A DNA stretch of 64,000 nt, from contig NZ_QAOF01000001.1 of NCBI RefSeq assembly GCF_003050745.1, positions 496,001 to 560,000 on the forward strand. The letters are read 5' to 3'. Position numbers and translations under genes: made by a program. The notes below the pieces were generated by a model. That model saw nothing but the letters and a program-made list of their open reading frames with translations, had not been told where the DNA came from and made no database searches. This document shows, piece by piece, positions 45,703 through 53,624 of the stretch; position 1 is the first letter of the stretch, and each line of letters starts with the position of its first letter. The stretch is from Sphingomonas sp. PP-CE-3G-477. GTDB taxonomy: Bacteria > Pseudomonadota > Alphaproteobacteria > Sphingomonadales > Sphingomonadaceae.

Positions 45703-45884
45703 GTTGCCCAAACGCCTCGCAAGACGATCAAATCGCTTAGTTTCGTTCGGTTCGTCGCAGCCTTGTTGCAGCGCAACAGCTTTCATGGTCGCTTGGTGTT
45801 ACGGAAAGATGACGCGCGATAGGGTCGTTGTTAACCATCCGAGCGCATAGTCTGCCGGTTCCTTGACGAGAGCGGGGTGACGAC

Positions 45885-46439
45885 ATGGCTTCCAGAATGA
45901 AACCGGCACAGGGGTCGATGACCCTCGCCGAGATGAAGGAATTCGCGGCTTTTCCGAGTTCGACGCAGCGGTATATCCGGCGTTCGCTCGACGTGGGCCT
46001 GGACCGCGAGGACGCGATGCAGCGCTGGTCGCGCGACGTGGTCGAGGCGGCGAGCATCCGGGCACAGGCGCGGTTGTACAACAACCTCCCCGATCTGCGC
46101 GCGATGGTGCCGGACGATAGTGGTCTCGATGCGATCGAGCCGTTCCTGGCGCCGTTGATGACGCTGGTTGCGTTCGACCTGGGGCAGGGGCGGCTGACGA
46201 GTTTCTCGGCGTTGCGGTTCCTGTACGAGCGGTTGATCGGGGCGGAAGTCCGGCCGTGGCTGCCATCGGCGTTCTGCGCGGCGGCGGCGCTGCCGCATCT
46301 GCATCCGGAACTGCGGCGCAAACTGCTCCAGTCGATCAGCGAGGCGGCGGCGACAGCATCGGGCTGGTCGAACCGGCAGCCGGCGTTCTTCCCATACTGG
46401 GTCGAGAAGGTGGATTCGGGGACGACTTTGGCGAGCTGA
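45885..46439 (+). CDS. Hypothetical protein, helical, 184 residues
   Basis: The product starts MASRMKPAQGSMTLAEMKEF and is mostly helical, with a hydrophobic middle (LAPLMTLVAFDLGQGRLTSF) and an Ala-rich stretch (PSAFCAAAALPHLHPEL). No signal peptide; hydrophobicity is too broken for a clear membrane helix. No family recognised. It lies alone, with 236 nt upstream in which I see only the previous terminator, and converges on the extensin-like gene across a palindrome. Confidence 0.65.
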   Translation: MASRMKPAQGSMTLAEMKEFAAFPSSTQRYIRRSLDVGLDREDAMQRWSRDVVEAASIRAQARLYNNLPDLRAMVPDDSGLDAIEPFLAPLMTLVAFDLGQGRLTSFSALRFLYERLIGAEVRPWLPSAFCAAAALPHLHPELRRKLLQSISEAAATASGWSNRQPAFFPYWVEKVDSGTTLAS

Positions 46440-46448
46440 CTCCTGCTG

Positions 46449-46473
46449 ATCCTCCCCCTTGCGGGGGAGGATA
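46449..46473. terminator. Palindrome between convergent hypothetical and extensin-like genes
   Basis: ATCCTCCCCC pairs perfectly with GGGGGAGGAT around TTGC. Position in the 51-nt convergent gap suggests a shared terminator. Confidence 0.6.
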
Positions 46474-46490
46474 GGTCCTCTCTCGCCAAA

Positions 46491-47219
46491 CTACCGGCAC
46501 GCGCGCCAGCCGGTTGCGCCGCGGTTTGCCTGGTCGAGATGCAGGTGATCGGCGTGCGCGGCGTTGTAGTCGGGGGATAAGGTCGTCGCGAACAGCCGGC
46601 ACGCGCCGTCGCGGACTTCGCGGAGGAATGCGGCCTTGGGATCGTCGCCTTTCCAGTCTCGCGCGACGGTGATGCGGGTGCCGTCGGTCAGGCGGAAACC
46701 GGCGATGTCGACCGCGTCGGCGGTCGAGTGTTCGCTCCAGTTGCTCGAATGGCTGCCAGCGATACGGCGGCAACTATAGCTGCCGAAATGATCGATCGTC
46801 GCGACGCGTGCGCCGAAGTGACGTTCGGCGGCAGGCTGGACGATGTTCCATTCCCACATCGCCAGTGCCGCCGCGACGGGGCAGGCGACGCCTAGCCCGG
46901 CAGGTGCGAAGGCGATTTTTCGAGCGCCACCGGTCAGACGCACGCCATCGGCATAGCCGCATTGCCCGTCGCCCTTGCGCGGCGGCAGGACGGTGTAGCG
47001 GACGCCGGCACGGTCGAGCAGCGCGCGGCATTGCGGAAAATCCTCGGTCAGCGCGGTGAGCTTGCGGCCCGTGAACAGGCCGATCGGCTGGCCGAGATCG
47101 AGCGGCGCCCAAGGCACGTCCTGCGGCCGGCCGCGCAGGCTAGCCCACAGCATCAGCGCCAACGTCGCGATGACGACCAGCGCCACTAGCCACCCGATCG
47201 TCCTTCGCACCGCGCGCAT
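46491..47219 (-). CDS. Extensin-like C-terminal domain protein
   Basis: A 242-residue protein with an N-terminal membrane anchor (TIGWLVALVVIATLALMLWA). The periplasmic domain is of the extensin-like C-terminal family, related to LAS/D-Ala-D-Ala peptidases. Likely metal ligands are in SEHSTADAVDIAGFRLTDG (H and D) and AAHADHLHLDQAN (HxH). Conserved Cys residues (QCRALL, GQCGYA, SCRRIAG) suggest disulphides. A peptidoglycan-related hydrolase role is plausible. It starts one base after the Nudix gene stop. Confidence 0.88.
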   Translation of the reverse strand: MRAVRRTIGWLVALVVIATLALMLWASLRGRPQDVPWAPLDLGQPIGLFTGRKLTALTEDFPQCRALLDRAGVRYTVLPPRKGDGQCGYADGVRLTGGARKIAFAPAGLGVACPVAAALAMWEWNIVQPAAERHFGARVATIDHFGSYSCRRIAGSHSSNWSEHSTADAVDIAGFRLTDGTRITVARDWKGDDPKAAFLREVRDGACRLFATTLSPDYNAAHADHLHLDQANRGATGWRACR

Positions 47220-47220
47220 G

Positions 47221-47982
47221 TCAGCCGCGCACCGCGTCCGACATCGGCTTCGACGTTATCGGATAACCGAGGTCGTCGGGGATGCAGAGATGCTCGACGC
47301 CGTCGCGTATCTCGGTCCACGGCGTGACGGTGCGGATGGGATGCGCGCGGGCATTGGCGACCGCGGCGTCGAAATCGGTGAATTGCGCGAGGCGTTCGAG
47401 ATTGCGGCGGGTCGGGAAGATGATCGTCGCGCGTCCGGCATCGGTCTCGGCGAGAACGTGCGCGGCGGTGGCCCAGAACAAACGGACGTTTTCGGTCTCG
47501 TCGACTCGCGCCGCGGGGGCATCGGCGGGCAGGCGGGCGAGATAGAAGCGCGTGTCGAAGATGCGCGCGTGGGCGTGTGCTGGTCGCCAGCGGGCGAAAT
47601 ATTCCAGCGCATCGAGATCGAGGGACGTGTCTGCGTCCGCCAATGCTTCACCGAACGCGGTTCCGGCGTGAAGGGCGGCGCGCAACTGCTCGAAGGCCTG
47701 GATGGAGGGCATCGGCGACAGGCCGATCGGCAGCCCGGCTTCCTCGATCGTTTCGCGGATCGCGGCGATGCGCGCGGCGGTTTCGTCGTCGGGGTGGCCG
47801 AGCAGAGCCGCCAGCGCATGGTCGCCGGGATCGACGCGGCCGCCGGGGAATACCAAGGCGCCGCCCGCGAACGCCATCGCCTTGGCACGCTCGACCATCA
47901 GCAGTTCCGGGGGGCCGGCTGGCGTGTCGCGGAAGATGACGAGCGTCGCGGCGGGGATGGCGGGGGGAAGCGCGTCGGTCAT
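47221..47982 (-). CDS. Nudix hydrolase (NUDT19/RppH-like family)
   Basis: A 253-residue protein starting MTDALPPAIPAATLVIFRDT, with the Nudix box split by a short insertion: GGALVFPGGRVD at its start and AAIRETIEEAGLPIG as the REUXEE half. This longer Nudix type with an insertion resembles CoA or acyl-CoA diphosphatases (NUDT7/NUDT19 group). The upstream in-frame ATG 28 codons earlier is antisense-like sequence and not used. Separated by one base from the extensin-like gene, so an operon is likely. Confidence 0.88.
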   Translation of the reverse strand: MTDALPPAIPAATLVIFRDTPAGPPELLMVERAKAMAFAGGALVFPGGRVDPGDHALAALLGHPDDETAARIAAIRETIEEAGLPIGLSPMPSIQAFEQLRAALHAGTAFGEALADADTSLDLDALEYFARWRPAHAHARIFDTRFYLARLPADAPAARVDETENVRLFWATAAHVLAETDAGRATIIFPTRRNLERLAQFTDFDAAVANARAHPIRTVTPWTEIRDGVEHLCIPDDLGYPITSKPMSDAVRG

Positions 47983-48075
47983 TGGCTTTGGTAACGCGCG
48001 AGGGCGGGATCGGGTAGCGTCGTGGGGTGGAGTTACTCGGAGGTGGGACGGTGCAATCCGACGCAATTAAGCTTG

Positions 48076-48126
48076 TTCTCCCGCGAAGGCGGGAGTCCAG
48101 TCTGGGTCCCCGCCTTCGCGGGGAAA
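48076..48126. repeat. Palindromic repeat, copy 2 of the CCCAGACTGGG family
   Basis: About 50 bp centred on CCAGTCTGGG with arms TTCTCCCGCGAAGG and CCTTCGCGGGGAAA. It is the reverse-complement counterpart of the copy at 33842 and lies in the 166-nt gap before apbE's 3' end, with no gene. Confidence 0.8.
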
Positions 48127-48148
48127 CAGGGACGTTCAGTTCTAGCCG

Positions 48149-49120
48149 TCAGTCTGCGAGCATCGCGGCGAGTGCGGGAGTCAGGTATTCGCGGGCGGTG
48201 CCGTCGATTTCGGTGACGAGGCGGGCGGCGATGCCGTGATTGTGCGCGAGGTCGAGGCCGTTTGGGCCGAGGACGGTCAGGGCAGTTGCCCAGGCGTCGG
48301 CGTTGAGGGCGGTCTGGTGGATGACGCTGGCGGAGATGACGCCGGTATCGATCGGGCGTCCGGTGCGTGGATCTAGGGTGTGGGCGCCGCGGCGGTAGTC
48401 GCCGGAGGTCGCTACCGCTTGGCCGTGCAGCGCGATTCGGAGCGGGGGGAGTGTCAGGCCGGGCGGGCTTTCAAGGTCGACCCACCAGGGGTCGCCGTCC
48501 GGCCGGATGCCGCGACCGACGAGTTCGCCGCCGATCTCGACCAGTGCGTTCGCGATGCCGGCGTCGCGCAAGAGGTCGGCGATGGCGTCGACCGCGTGGC
48601 CCTTGGCGATCCCCGACAGGTCGAGCGCGGTGCCGCCGGGTTGGCGGAGGTGCGCGCTCGTGGGGGCGAACGAGAGCCGGGACCAGCCCGATGTCGCGCG
48701 CGCTTTCTCGATTTCGGCCGTGCTTGGGGGGCAGGCGACGGGGACGGGGCCGAAACCCCAGGCATCGACGAGCCTGCCGATCGCGGGATCGAACGCGCCG
48801 CCGGTTATCTCGGCGATCGCCAGGCCGCGCGTCATGACGTGTGCGAAGTCGCGTGGGAGCGTCGTCCAGGTGCCGCTCGGCGACCGGTTGAAGCGGGACA
48901 GGAGCGAGTTCGGTGCCCAGTGGCTCATCTCCGCGACGAGCCCAGCCAGCCGCGCGACGATCGCGGCGTGGATCGACGACGGATCGGTGCCGGCGGGCGC
49001 CGCGAAGCGCACGCTCCACGACGTCCCCATGGTCGCGCCGTGCAGATCGAGCACCACCGCCGACGGATCGCGCGCGCCGAACGCCGCGGCGTCGATCGTC
49101 GGTGGCAGCGCGATCCTCAT
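48149..49120 (-). CDS. apbE: FAD:protein FMN transferase (ApbE)
   Basis: A 323-residue flavin transferase that attaches FMN to Thr/Ser of extracytosolic redox proteins. Family motifs are GATMGTSWSVRF near residue 30, the DLSGIAKGHAVDAIADLL segment that binds FAD and metal, VATSGDYRRG and HTLDPRTGRP. No clear signal peptide is visible at the chosen ATG, though many ApbE are exported. The start codon lies in the first of four 14-nt tandem repeats. It is the last gene of the PepSY-DUF2271-DUF4198-ApbE operon. Confidence 0.92.
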   Translation of the reverse strand: MRIALPPTIDAAAFGARDPSAVVLDLHGATMGTSWSVRFAAPAGTDPSSIHAAIVARLAGLVAEMSHWAPNSLLSRFNRSPSGTWTTLPRDFAHVMTRGLAIAEITGGAFDPAIGRLVDAWGFGPVPVACPPSTAEIEKARATSGWSRLSFAPTSAHLRQPGGTALDLSGIAKGHAVDAIADLLRDAGIANALVEIGGELVGRGIRPDGDPWWVDLESPPGLTLPPLRIALHGQAVATSGDYRRGAHTLDPRTGRPIDTGVISASVIHQTALNADAWATALTVLGPNGLDLAHNHGIAARLVTEIDGTAREYLTPALAAMLAD

Positions 49121-49171
49121 GCCGCCAAACTCATGCCGCCAAACTCATGCCGCCAAACTCATGCCGCCAAA
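49116..49171 (-). repeat. Four tandem 14-nt repeats spanning the apbE start
   Basis: The unit CTCATGCCGCCAAA (plus strand) occurs four times without mismatch. Read on the minus strand each unit holds ATGAGTTTGGCGGC, that is a start codon and, overlapping it, the TGA of the previous mini-frame (MSLAA stop). The copy nearest the gene supplies the apbE ATG. Confidence 0.9.
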
Positions 49172-49187
49172 CTCACACCCGGACGCC

Positions 49188-50027
49188 TCAGGGCGTGAGG
49201 ACTTCGAGCGTCGTGACGTAGCTCATCCGCCGCTCGGTCGCGCGCGGGGTGGTTGCCTTGGCGTCGGTCAGCGTCGCGTTGAGCCAGTACATTCCCGCGG
49301 TCGGCCACGAGACGCTCAGCACGCCGTCCGCGCCGGTGGTCAGCTCGCGTGCGCCCTCGTCGTTGCGATAGCGCTTGCCGCCGGGGATCACCGTGACCTT
49401 CAACCCCGCCGCGGGCTTGCCGTCGACCAGGAAGCGGAACTTGGCGGTCTCGCCCGCGACCAGTTCGTCGGGGTGCGTGATCGGCGCGAACTCGAGGCCC
49501 TTGCCGGTCGTCTTGAAGACGGTGGTGGTCGGCGCGCCCGCGGTCACGAAGATCTCGTTGCGGCCCGAAACCTCGGTGACCTTCACGTCGGTCGCGTTGG
49601 CGGGGATGTCGGCGACGGTCAGCGGGGCGGGCGCGTTCGGCTGCGGTGGACCGCGACGACCGCCGAGACGCTTCTCGACGCCGTCGACCTTGAAGCTGCC
49701 CATGACGGCGGACATCTGCGTGCCGATCTTCCACGTGCCGGGTTTGTCGAGCTTCACGTCGAACACCGAGCGATAGCGGCCGGTCGCGCCGTTCTGCAAC
49801 GTGCCCTCGCTGCCGTCGGGCTGCCAGACCTTCATGCCGTCGAGGCGGAGCGGCTGGTGATCGAAGAAGAACAGGTCGTTCGATACCGCGGCGTCGACCG
49901 TCACCCAGCCATCGGTCCCTGAGAACACCGTGGCCGACGGCAACAGCCACATGCGGTGCGCAGACAGCGCGGCGGGGATCGACAACAGCGCGGCGGCGGC
50001 CATCAGGCGTGCAACAAAAGGCTTCAT
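49188..50027 (-). CDS. DUF4198 periplasmic protein
   Basis: A 279-residue secreted protein with signal peptide (LMAAAALLSIPAALSAHRMWLLPS, cleavage near the His). HRMWLLPS is the typical mature start of the DUF4198 family (NikM/CbtK-like), beta-rich with a His near the new N-terminus. Family members occur with metal uptake systems and in flavinylation gene sets. It lies between DUF2271 (10 nt) and apbE (67 nt with the tandem repeats) in one operon. Confidence 0.87.
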   Translation of the reverse strand: MKPFVARLMAAAALLSIPAALSAHRMWLLPSATVFSGTDGWVTVDAAVSNDLFFFDHQPLRLDGMKVWQPDGSEGTLQNGATGRYRSVFDVKLDKPGTWKIGTQMSAVMGSFKVDGVEKRLGGRRGPPQPNAPAPLTVADIPANATDVKVTEVSGRNEIFVTAGAPTTTVFKTTGKGLEFAPITHPDELVAGETAKFRFLVDGKPAAGLKVTVIPGGKRYRNDEGARELTTGADGVLSVSWPTAGMYWLNATLTDAKATTPRATERRMSYVTTLEVLTP

Positions 50028-50037
50028 GCTGTGATCC

Positions 50038-50532
50038 TTAGCGGGCGGAGATGGCGACGGCGCCGAGCTCGGTCTTGCCCGTGGTGCGGGCTCCGGCGGT
50101 AAGCGGTACGGACACGAGTTCGCGGCCGCCGGTCTCGCGCGCAGCCTCTACGTTCAGGACATACTGGCCGGGCTTGACGTCGGTGGGCAGCGCGATGGTG
50201 TACTGGCCCGGAGCACGCGTCGCGCCGCTGACGCCGTCGGCGGGCATCGTCATGCTGCGGCCGCCCTTGCGCCACCATGCGCGCAGGTCGGCAAGCCATT
50301 TGGTGCCGGGATCGTTGCCGCGCTTCTTCAGATCGTACCAGACCGCCAGCGTGCGCGGTGCTCCACCACCGACCGGCTCCAGCCAGACCGCGACATAGGG
50401 CTTGTGATATTCCGCGACGCTCAGCCGGGGGATGGTGATCGTGACAGTGCCCGCGGGCGCGGCGCTGGCGGGCAACGACAGCGCGGGCGCGGTGATCGCC
50501 CCGCCAAACAAAAGCAACGCGGTAGGACGCAT
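50038..50532 (-). CDS. DUF2271 periplasmic protein
   Basis: A 164-residue secreted protein with a signal peptide (LLLFGGAITAPALSLPASAAPA). The mature part has VTITIPRLSVAEYHKPYVAVWLEP and LKKRGNDPGTKWLADLRAWWRKG, characteristic of DUF2271. The family is regularly found beside ApbE and PepSY proteins; some members are proposed targets or partners of flavinylation. The ATG at 50532 is 11 nt after the PepSY gene stop. Confidence 0.88.
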   Translation of the reverse strand: MRPTALLLFGGAITAPALSLPASAAPAGTVTITIPRLSVAEYHKPYVAVWLEPVGGGAPRTLAVWYDLKKRGNDPGTKWLADLRAWWRKGGRSMTMPADGVSGATRAPGQYTIALPTDVKPGQYVLNVEAARETGGRELVSVPLTAGARTTGKTELGAVAISAR

Positions 50533-50543
50533 GGCAGAACCCC

Positions 50544-51221
50544 TCAATGGACGAACAGGATGGCAAGCAGGACGGGAATGGCGAGCCCGGCGGCAACGAT
50601 CGGCCAGGTCGTCGGCCGATGGCGCGCATGGAGCTGCAACAGGAGCAGTCCGGTCAGCGTGAACAGGATGCAGGCGCCGGCGAAGATGTCGATGAACCAC
50701 GCCCAGGCTTCGCCCGCGTTGCGACCCTTGTGGAGGTCGTTCAGGTACGAGATCCAGCCGCGGTCGGTCGTTTCCGCGGTGATACGTCCGGTCGCGCGCT
50801 CAATGCTGACCCAGGCGTCGCCCCCCGGGCGTGGCAGCGCGACATAGGCGTCGGTGTCCGACCACTCGACCGACTTGCCCGCGGGATCGAGGCCGACCGT
50901 GGCCGCGACGCTTTTCGCGACGGGTGCGGGTAGAGGCGTGTCCGGTGTGTGCGGTGCGGTCAGCATGCGACGCAGCGAGGGGAGCAGCATGCCGCTTTTC
51001 TCGACGACCACCGGCTTGGCACCGATCGATGCCGCATGATTGAGTGTGATGCCGGTGATCGCGAACAGCAGCATCGCGGTCAGCGACAGCGCCGCGCTGA
51101 TCCAGTGCCAGTTGTGCAATTGCTTGAGCCACCAGCTTCGCCATTTGCGTTTGCGCTTGATGGCCGCCGCCGACGTTGCGGACGCTTGAGACGCGAGAGA
51201 TTGGGGCGAGTTCACCGCCAC
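50544..51221 (-). CDS. PepSY-associated transmembrane protein
   Basis: A 225-residue inner membrane protein. A basic N-terminal tail (IKRKRKWRSWWLKQLHNWHW) leads to helix ISAALSLTAMLLFAITGITL. A periplasmic segment follows, then two C-terminal helices (WAWFIDIFAGACILFTLTGLLLLQL and WPIVAAGLAIPVLLAILFV). The HNWHW and NLDL/NDLHKGRNAGEAW elements are the PepSY-associated TM pattern, with His that may bind haem or carry electrons across the membrane. First gene of the operon with DUF2271, DUF4198 and ApbE; promoter should lie in the 70 nt to the LanC gene. Confidence 0.88.
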   Translation of the reverse strand: MAVNSPQSLASQASATSAAAIKRKRKWRSWWLKQLHNWHWISAALSLTAMLLFAITGITLNHAASIGAKPVVVEKSGMLLPSLRRMLTAPHTPDTPLPAPVAKSVAATVGLDPAGKSVEWSDTDAYVALPRPGGDAWVSIERATGRITAETTDRGWISYLNDLHKGRNAGEAWAWFIDIFAGACILFTLTGLLLLQLHARHRPTTWPIVAAGLAIPVLLAILFVH

Positions 51222-51291
51222 CGCCTATCGGCTCGTGAAACGCAGATCAAGGCTATTGAGAATAGTTAGCAGAAAAGTGATGCGGCTGATC

Positions 51292-52620
51292 TTACGCTGC
51301 GAGTGCCGTCGGAATGCGCGGGGTTGCAGGCGGTGTCAGTAGCAGGACGGAGGGCGTCGCTGTGGGATCGAAGGCGCGGAGGTAGAAATGCCCCGTGCCT
51401 GCCAGCCCCAGCATCAGGCTCGGCGACTCGCTGGCGCCCGGCGTTCCCGATGGCCAGGGGCGGGCGGGTGTGGCGTAGGTATCGATACCGTGTCGGGCGA
51501 TCTCATCGACGAGCGTTCGCGCCTCGGAATCGCCGCTGGCCTGGGCCCAGCTCAGGAACAGCTCGGCATCACCCGCCGCGCCGTGGCAGAGCGAGTAGTT
51601 GCAGCTGGTGCGGGCGAGCTGGCCGATCACCGATCGCGCGGTGATCCGCAACGCGGACTGGATCGCCGGCCGCATGGTCGCGTCACTGGTCAGTTCGAAG
51701 GCGCGGATGCGGGCGAGGCCGATACCGACTGCACCGTGGCACCATGCGGCGGGGGCGACACCGAGCGGCTTGCCCGCGTCGTGGCTGCGCAGATCGGGCC
51801 ATTGATCGCTCGGGGTGTCGAACCAGCTATCCTCATAGGCGAACGCCGCGCGGCCCGCGGCGGCGAACCGATCGTCGCCGGACACGGCGGCAAGTTCGAG
51901 CAAGGCCCAGCCGACGCCGCCGGCACCATGCGACAACCCGGTCAAATTGGGGCGGCGTTGCGCCCGGAAGTCGGCCACCAGATCGTCGGCCAAGCTCGAG
52001 AGATCGACCAGTTCGGCCATCTCGCCCATCGCGTTCCAGGACAGGCCACGGTCGCTGGGTTCCGATGCGTCGAGCAACCATTCCCCGGCGACGATCGCGG
52101 CTTCGGTCAGCGATGGCGCGGCGTGCGCGGCACCCAGCGCGAGCAGCACGGGAATCGTCCCTGCGTTACCGGACATCACGTCGATCGCGACGCGACCCTC
52201 GGGGGACAGCGCGACGGCGCGGTGGACCATCGCCAGGCCTTGCGCGCGCAGATCCTCGCGATCGAGCGCGGCTCCGGCTTCCATCGCGGCGTAGCCGATG
52301 CCGAGAAAGCCCGTGTAGAACCCGCGGTGCAGGGCGTCGGGAATATCGGCGGCGCGGTCCAGCGCATGCGCGATCCCCCCGCTCGCGGTGCGCGCTGCGA
52401 GAGGATCGCCCGTCGCCCGGTGCAGGCGTGCGAGGAACAGTCCGATCCCCGCCGTACCGTCGTACAAGGTCGGGCCCATCGTGCCGCAGCCGAGCATCTG
52501 CGTACCGGTGAAATCCTCGTGCACGGGACCAAACCAGTTGCACCGCGCGCCGTGCCACACCGCGTCGCGCGCGAGCTTGGTGCCGACATCGAAGGCGGTT
52601 TCGAGATAGAGGGGGTTCAT
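51292..52620 (-). CDS. LanC-like lanthionine cyclase of the multicore peptide cluster
   Basis: A 442-residue zinc enzyme expected to add Cys thiols to dehydrated Thr/Ser of a precursor, closing (methyl)lanthionine rings in the cytoplasm. The alpha/alpha-barrel cyclase motifs are all present: TLYDGTAGIGLFLARL (residues 51-66), GLSHGAGGVGWALL with His231, AWCHGAVGIGLAR with Cys294 and SLCHGAAGDAELFL with Cys345-His346. Cys294, Cys345 and His346 match the LanC zinc ligands, so catalysis is plausible. It has no fused dehydratase, unlike LanM. It starts 2 nt after the stop of the HopA1-type gene and ends the operon precursor-kinase-lyase-cyclase. A non-catalytic LANCL role is less likely given the precursor. 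Confidence 0.92.
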   Translation of the reverse strand: MNPLYLETAFDVGTKLARDAVWHGARCNWFGPVHEDFTGTQMLGCGTMGPTLYDGTAGIGLFLARLHRATGDPLAARTASGGIAHALDRAADIPDALHRGFYTGFLGIGYAAMEAGAALDREDLRAQGLAMVHRAVALSPEGRVAIDVMSGNAGTIPVLLALGAAHAAPSLTEAAIVAGEWLLDASEPSDRGLSWNAMGEMAELVDLSSLADDLVADFRAQRRPNLTGLSHGAGGVGWALLELAAVSGDDRFAAAGRAAFAYEDSWFDTPSDQWPDLRSHDAGKPLGVAPAAWCHGAVGIGLARIRAFELTSDATMRPAIQSALRITARSVIGQLARTSCNYSLCHGAAGDAELFLSWAQASGDSEARTLVDEIARHGIDTYATPARPWPSGTPGASESPSLMLGLAGTGHFYLRAFDPTATPSVLLLTPPATPRIPTALAA

Positions 52621-52622
52621 GG

Positions 52623-53624
52623 TCAATGTATCGCCTGCTGCGAGAGGACCGGAGGAACGTCGTACCGATCGTCGGAACCGGCGTTGAGCCACAAGGCGTC
52701 GGCGCGCAGGCCTGCCTCCGCGATCTTGCGAGTCAGCGTTTCGGCGAACACGGGAGCCCCGAACCTACTTTCGGTGCGCGAGGCGGCGAGCGCCTGCGCG
52801 ACCAGTCGGCTGCGCGCCATGCCGAAGCTCTCGCGGTTGCCCGGGTCCTCGGCAAAGCCCAGTCCCGGCGCCAATTGCCTCGCGAACAGCGGCACCGGCG
52901 CGTCCAGATACGCGGCGAAGGCGGGGTAGCTCGCGAGGAGGATCGTCGATACCGCGGGGAACAGGTGCTGGGCCACGTAGAGGACCGCATTGTCGCGGCG
53001 GACGTAATCGGCGCTGCGGACGACGATCTTGAAATCGAACGGTATGCGGTAGCGGTTGAGCAGCGTGGTCAGTCCGGCGACCAGGTCGACCGCGCCGCCG
53101 ATCCGCACGTTCCAGTAGAAGCGGACGATCGGCGCAAGATCGTTCACGTCGCGAAACGCTTCGCCGAACGCGTAGTAGAAGCCGGCCTGCGCGGTGGTCG
53201 AGCCGCCCGGGATCTGCACCGCCAGCGGACTTCCCCTGCGCATCGGCATCACACCGTCGACGGCGAGGAACTGGCCGGGTGCGAACCGGCGCGTGCGGCC
53301 ATGGCGCGTGGCGATTACGCTGCCGTTGGTGTCGCTGCCGCTGAAGATCCAGCCCTGCTCGGCGCGCGATCGGCTGGCATTGGCGCGTTCGAGTTCCGCC
53401 GTCAGGTCGACCGGCTCTGGTGCGATGGCGGCGGCACCGTCCTGCGGGAACACGCGGGCATAGGCGTGCTCGTACACCACGGGCATCAACGCGGTCGCCA
53501 GCGCGTCTTCGGTCGCGGGGCCGCTTAGACGCCCCACCGGACTGTCGTCGAGCAGGATCGCGCCATCGTCGCCGATCCGCAGCGCCGCGACGAACGCGCC
53601 GAGATCGATCGCCGTGCCGGTCAC
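52623..53624 (-). CDS. HopA1-family protein, likely phospho-Thr/Ser lyase (LanY-like)
   Basis: A 333-residue protein from the GTG at 53624, which overlaps the kinase stop (GTGA). It matches the HopA1 effector family by eye: AGFYYAFGEAF, IVRFYWNVRIGGA, NRYRIPFDFKIVVRSADYVR, RDNAVLYVAQHLFP and LAPGLGFAEDPGNRESFGMARSRLV. In class V lanthipeptide pathways (for example lexapeptide) a HopA1-type protein eliminates phosphate from phospho-Thr/Ser made by a separate kinase. The same role is inferred here from the neighbours. Catalytic residues are not proven from sequence. The open frame extends upstream antisense-like through the kinase gene, which I discount. Confidence 0.88.
   Translation of the reverse strand: MTGTAIDLGAFVAALRIGDDGAILLDDSPVGRLSGPATEDALATALMPVVYEHAYARVFPQDGAAAIAPEPVDLTAELERANASRSRAEQGWIFSGSDTNGSVIATRHGRTRRFAPGQFLAVDGVMPMRRGSPLAVQIPGGSTTAQAGFYYAFGEAFRDVNDLAPIVRFYWNVRIGGAVDLVAGLTTLLNRYRIPFDFKIVVRSADYVRRDNAVLYVAQHLFPAVSTILLASYPAFAAYLDAPVPLFARQLAPGLGFAEDPGNRESFGMARSRLVAQALAASRTESRFGAPVFAETLTRKIAEAGLRADALWLNAGSDDRYDVPPVLSQQAIH

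Noticed and set aside
51222..51291. Fur-like box (TATTCTCAATAG) before the PepSY gene
   Set aside because: Only a weak half-match to the Fur consensus; the iron link of the operon is not shown by sequence.
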